NCBI GenBank assembly: GCA_025351525.1
Contig: JANXVV010000394.1
Location: 1 to 9,623, forward strand
Source: Humisphaera sp.
Lineage (GTDB): Bacteria > Planctomycetota > Phycisphaerae > Tepidisphaerales > Tepidisphaeraceae
Length of the DNA: 9,623 bases
Direction of reading: 5' to 3'
Under the pieces are notes generated by a model that was given only the letters and a program-made list of their open reading frames with translations, searched no databases and was not told the origin of the DNA. Positions 6,772-9,623 of the stretch are shown here, in pieces (within the stretch, counting starts at the first letter, position 1; each line of letters opens with the position of its first letter). Position numbers and translations under genes: made by a program.

Positions 6772-7208
6772 TTGTTTAGCGGTAGTGCCGGAGGCACACG
6801 TTTCTTCCATGTTTTGAAAGAGACGTGCGCAGGTCTAACACCACTCAGGATTGTTTCGAGCAAGGATACCAGATGTATCATGCGACTTGGACTCTCATCG
6901 TTGCAATCGCCGTGGCGGCTTGCCCGACCTCCGCAGGGGCCGACCCAAAAAGCGCGATAGCGGACGCGCTGGCAAAGCAAGACGCCGCAGCCATCCGTGC
7001 GGCTGTGGAGTTGGGCAGGCGAGCGCTTGGAGAGAGGGCGGGTGATCCGGAATCACCCGACGAGTACGTCACCGTTCCGACTGAAGCAAAGCGTTTTACG
7101 GGCGAAGAAGCGCTCGGCCCGCGGGGATGGGGAGAGATGCTCGCATACTTGTCTTCGACGCCGCTCGAATGACGGGACGCAGGTGTTGGAGGCACTACCG
7201 CTAAACAA
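6772..7208. repeat. Perfect 18-base inverted repeat bracketing a 437-base segment
   Basis: TTGTTTAGCGGTAGTGCC at 6772-6789 recurs exactly, inverted, at 7191-7208. Each copy leads into a mini-hairpin: GTGCC-GGA-GGCAC at 6785-6797 and GTGTT-GGA-GGCAC at 7183-7195 (two G-T wobbles). A further imperfect stem follows the left copy (6794-6808 with 6816-6830). The bracketed DNA holds one small ORF and no transposase. The arms look like a REP family with the same GGA triplet seen at 1853-1961, either as two separate insertions or as the ends of a non-autonomous element. The left copy begins 10 bases after the epimerase stop and could also act as a 3' stem. Confidence 0.8.
6873..7172 (+). CDS. Small secreted protein of unknown function, possibly an N-terminal gene fragment
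   Basis: This encodes 99 residues. The ATG at 6873 is chosen over a GTG 16 codons upstream because AAGGA lies 6 bases before it and a signal peptide begins there: hydrophobic ATWTLIVAIAVAAC, then cleavage near SAGA-DP (about residue 24). The mature part starts with an Ala/Arg-rich helical stretch (SAIADALAKQDAAAIRAAVE) and continues RALGERAGDPESPDEYVTVP. No domain can be named with confidence. The N-terminal half vaguely recalls the start of larger secreted planctomycete proteins, and the ORF stops abruptly 19 bases before a REP-like arm, so it may be the intact 5' end of a longer gene truncated by rearrangement. It lies 110 bases after the epimerase, inside the inverted repeat, and may be a short independent gene instead. 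Confidence 0.5.
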   Translation: MYHATWTLIVAIAVAACPTSAGADPKSAIADALAKQDAAAIRAAVELGRRALGERAGDPESPDEYVTVPTEAKRFTGEEALGPRGWGEMLAYLSSTPLE

Positions 7209-7455
7209 TGCAGTCAGCGGGAGTCGCTCGAAACGAGAACTGTCCGGCAAATAAAATCTTGCGGGCATTCATTTCCTGGTGCGATCGACCGCGGCATCGC
7301 GTCGACATTCCGATCAGATCGAGTATCACCGGCGGCGCCGGATCCACGAGCCATCGCTCCGCGAGTGCAAATGCGCTGGATTGCTGGGAGTGGTCATTTG
7401 GAAGGATGGCCGACATTCCCGGCAGAGTCGCTCATAGGAATCTCCATGAGACGTT
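7209..7455. other. Non-coding or unrecognised spacer
   Basis: This lies between the inverted repeat and the stop of the HEAT/cytochrome-c gene. Short open frames exist on both strands (for example 7201-7416 minus, 71 codons), but none has a ribosome-binding site, signal peptide or recognisable motif. No strong stem with a T-run follows the minus-strand gene end, so no terminator is called. The segment may be decayed coding DNA. Confidence 0.4.
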
Positions 7456-9623
7456 CTATCCTTTCAGCAACGCCAGATATTCCACCAGATTCCGCAGTTC
7501 CTGTTTGGTCAGCGGTTTGGCAATGTCATCCGGCATCGGTGACGGCGCGGGCTTTCTGGATTTGATGTCGGTTTTCTGAATCTTCACGATGCCTGCCTCG
7601 GCACCGGTGTCCAATTCAAAGCCGGTCTCGGTTTCATTCTTGACGACACCGACGAGGAACTTTCCGTCGTTGAGCTTGACGCCGGCGCTTTCAAAACCGG
7701 CGGCGATTTTCGCATTGGGTTGGACGATCGATTCAAGGATGTAATCGCGCGGCTGGCGCTTGCCGAGGTCGACCAGATTCGGGCCCACATTCCCCCCGCC
7801 TTCCTTCCCGACCATATGGCAGCGAACGCACGACACTTCCTGCTTCTCGAAAAAGATGCGCCGGCCCGCGACCGCGTCGCCCCCTTCGAGACATTCACGC
7901 CATGGGGAAAGGTTGTCCTCGGGCTTGCGATGTAAATCATACTGCTTCACCTTGGCGACCACCGCGTCGGATTTGCTCCGGGCGGCGGCCTCCAGAAGAT
8001 CGAGCGTCGACGCGGCGGGAACCTTGCCGGCCAGCAGTTTGTCCATCCACGCCCCGAGAATCGCATCGGCAGCCACTCCACCCACCAGCGGCAAGGCCGA
8101 GAACACCGCCTGCTGATCCGCCGGTGAGGCCCCAGTCAGAATCGCATCGAGCTTCGCCACCGCTTCGGGCTGCGTGGTCTGCAACCGAATCGCCTCTCTG
8201 CGAAGTGCTGGCGATTTGCCATCGAGCAATCCGACCTTCAGGGCCGCCTTCAACTTCGGGCTATTCTGAGCGGCCAACACTTTGAGCGCCGCCGTCCGCA
8301 CCTCTGACGAAAGTTTTGCATCCGCGACAAGATCATAAGCCGAATCCAGCGGTTCGAGACCGATCTTTTCCGCCATGCCCAGTGCGGCGATGCGAACCGA
8401 ATCGCCGGAGTTGGCGACAATGCCCGCGAGCAGCGGTTTCATCGCGTCCGCCGCGATTTTCGGGTTGCGCGTTTTCTCGGGGAGAGGCGAGATCATGCCC
8501 ATCACGTGATCGCGAATGGATGGTTTTTCCCATTCGGCTAACGCGTCGATCGCCTCCACCCGCAACGCATCCGCCACCTTCGGGTTGGCGCCGAACGTGG
8601 CGATGGCTTGCGCATTTTCAACGTGACCTTCGCGAAAGTTCGCATTGATCGCGCGGCGAAGCACGGGGTCCGACAGCGCCGGATTGACGATCATCGCCGC
8701 CAGCGCAGGACGCGCGGCGTCGATTGGCACCCCTGCGATCGCGCGGGCGGCTTCCAGCACGATCTTCGGCTCGGAATCGTTCAAAAACTTCGCCGCCTCC
8801 GGGCTTTCCCAACGGCGGAGGGTTTCCAAGACACCCAGCCGAACCGAGGCATTTTCACTCGTCGCGGCAGCCAGCACCGCGGGTCTGTCGTTGATCGCCG
8901 CGAGCGCCGTGAAACACGCGTGGCGAATAAAGGCGTCCTTGTCGGCGTTGCGGGCGAGCAGATCGAGAATTGCGGGAACCGCAGCCTTGTTGCCGATTTT
9001 GCCGAGCGCCTGCGCCGCGAAAAATGCCGCACGCGGTGGACCGTCTTTCAACAGCCCGACGAGCCCCTCATAAGCCCCGGTGAAATGCGCATCGCCCAAC
9101 ACCTTCGCCGACTGCGCACGCACTTCTTCATCCGCATCCGACAGCAGCGCAACCAATGGCTTGACCGCTTCGGGTGTCTTCCGAGCGAGTTGGCCCAGCC
9201 CCCAGATCCCATGCAATCTCCCTAAACCGTGACGCATCACAATGGAACCCGCCCCAGTTTTCAAAGCACCGGTCGCGGCGGACGTGAAAACCGGAATCGA
9301 TGCCTCTCCCCGATCCGCCAGCTCAAGTTGCACCTCCTGCCGAACCCGCTGATCTACGTGTGCAAGCAGCGTCCCCAATTCACGGCCATCTCTTTTCTCC
9401 ATTCCCTCCGCCAACAAAATCTTCGTTGCCGCCACAATCGGTCGCTTCACCACTTCTTCATCGAAGAACCGATAAATCCGCCCTTTATTCGGCCGCTCCC
9501 ACCCATTGGTCCAGTCGGCGGCATAGAACCCGCCATCGGTCCCGAACTCCACATCCGTCGGCAGAATCTGCCACACAAATTGCTGCCGATCCTCCATCGT
9601 GAAGCTCGCGCCGTGCGGCTTCA
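7456..9623 (-). CDS. HEAT-repeat protein with C-terminal PVC-type CxxCH cytochrome-c domain, 5' end outside window
   Basis: The frame is open from the right edge (position 9623) to a TAG at 7458-7456, about 721 residues; the true start lies outside. The first visible residues, with VWQILPTDVEFGTDGGFYAADW and GRIYRFFDE, are the end of the seven-bladed sugar-dehydrogenase-like propeller typical of the membrane-bound dehydrogenase / PVC haem-binding family. The middle is a long alpha-helical array of HEAT-like repeats (for example VKPLVALLSDADEEVRAQSA and AVPAILDLLARN), probably a protein-binding scaffold. The C-terminal ~135 residues are a cytochrome-c domain: haem motif CVRCH at 7830-7816, then GGGNVGPNLVDLGKR and a later SPMPDDIAKPLT whose Met is a plausible distal ligand. 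The full protein is usually about 1000 residues or more and exported. The probable role is periplasmic oxidation of a sugar or alcohol with electrons passed to the haem; the substrate is unknown. It ends facing the small secreted ORF. Confidence 0.93.
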   Translation of the reverse strand, partial: KPHGASFTMEDRQQFVWQILPTDVEFGTDGGFYAADWTNGWERPNKGRIYRFFDEEVVKRPIVAATKILLAEGMEKRDGRELGTLLAHVDQRVRQEVQLELADRGEASIPVFTSAATGALKTGAGSIVMRHGLGRLHGIWGLGQLARKTPEAVKPLVALLSDADEEVRAQSAKVLGDAHFTGAYEGLVGLLKDGPPRAAFFAAQALGKIGNKAAVPAILDLLARNADKDAFIRHACFTALAAINDRPAVLAAATSENASVRLGVLETLRRWESPEAAKFLNDSEPKIVLEAARAIAGVPIDAARPALAAMIVNPALSDPVLRRAINANFREGHVENAQAIATFGANPKVADALRVEAIDALAEWEKPSIRDHVMGMISPLPEKTRNPKIAADAMKPLLAGIVANSGDSVRIAALGMAEKIGLEPLDSAYDLVADAKLSSEVRTAALKVLAAQNSPKLKAALKVGLLDGKSPALRREAIRLQTTQPEAVAKLDAILTGASPADQQAVFSALPLVGGVAADAILGAWMDKLLAGKVPAASTLDLLEAAARSKSDAVVAKVKQYDLHRKPEDNLSPWRECLEGGDAVAGRRIFFEKQEVSCVRCHMVGKEGGGNVGPNLVDLGKRQPRDYILESIVQPNAKIAAGFESAGVKLNDGKFLVGVVKNETETGFELDTGAEAGIVKIQKTDIKSRKPAPSPMPDDIAKPLTKQELRNLVEYLALLKG

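Noticed and set aside
5761..6810. Long antisense open frame (349 codons) opposite the epimerase gene
   Set aside because: It mirrors the codon pattern of a clear GalM gene, has no family motifs or ribosome-binding site, and is rich in residues typical of reverse-frame translation.
6785..6810. GTGCC-GGA-GGCAC hairpin as terminator of the epimerase gene
   Set aside because: The following sequence (ACGTTTCTTCC) lacks a proper T-run, and the same hairpin recurs inverted at 7183-7195, so a repeat element explains it better.
7208..7579. Plus-strand open frame of 123 codons running into the HEAT gene end
   Set aside because: No ribosome-binding site or motif, and its last third overlaps the conserved cytochrome-c C-terminus on the other strand.

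Overview
The window most likely comes from a planctomycete (Planctomycetota; a relative in the wider PVC superphylum cannot be excluded). It carries the gene families that mark these genomes: a DUF1501 protein with a twin-arginine signal, a giant exported protein with PSD1 cytochrome-c, DUF1549 and DUF1553 domains, a HEAT-repeat protein ending in a PVC-type CxxCH haem domain, and a REP-associated tyrosine transposase (RAYT). No tRNA, rRNA or CRISPR array was seen.

Layout from left to right. Positions 1-222 (minus) hold the N-terminal part of a RAYT, cut by the window edge and apparently frameshifted in its first 12 codons. A short spacer with a degenerate palindromic repeat pair follows. Positions 404-1825 (minus) encode the DUF1501 protein and 1978-5010 (minus) the PSD1/DUF1549/DUF1553 protein. 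These two read in the same direction, large gene first, and are separated by 152 bases filled mostly by a paired REP-like palindrome. A 546-base divergent intergenic region (5011-5556) contains candidate promoters for both flanking genes and a nested inverted-repeat element. Positions 5557-6762 (plus) encode an exported, probably lipid-anchored aldose 1-epimerase. Positions 6772-7208 are bracketed by a perfect 18-base inverted repeat and enclose a 99-codon ORF for a small secreted protein that may be a gene fragment. Positions 7209-7455 hold no gene I can support. Positions 7456-9623 (minus) encode the C-terminal ~721 residues of the HEAT/cytochrome-c protein, which continues past the right edge.

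How the parts fit: all three large proteins on the minus strand belong to families expanded in planctomycetes and often found near sulfatases, glycoside hydrolases and other polysaccharide-degrading functions; the exported aldose epimerase fits a sugar-related envelope role. The biochemical role of the DUF1501 and DUF1549/DUF1553 pair is not established, so a joint pathway is inference only. The most distinctive signal outside the genes is the density of REP-like palindromes: at least four intergenic pairs, several built as short stems closing a GGA/TCC or AGA/TCT triplet, in the same window as a RAYT, the enzyme family known to mobilise such repeats. I found no convincing new defence or secretion system.
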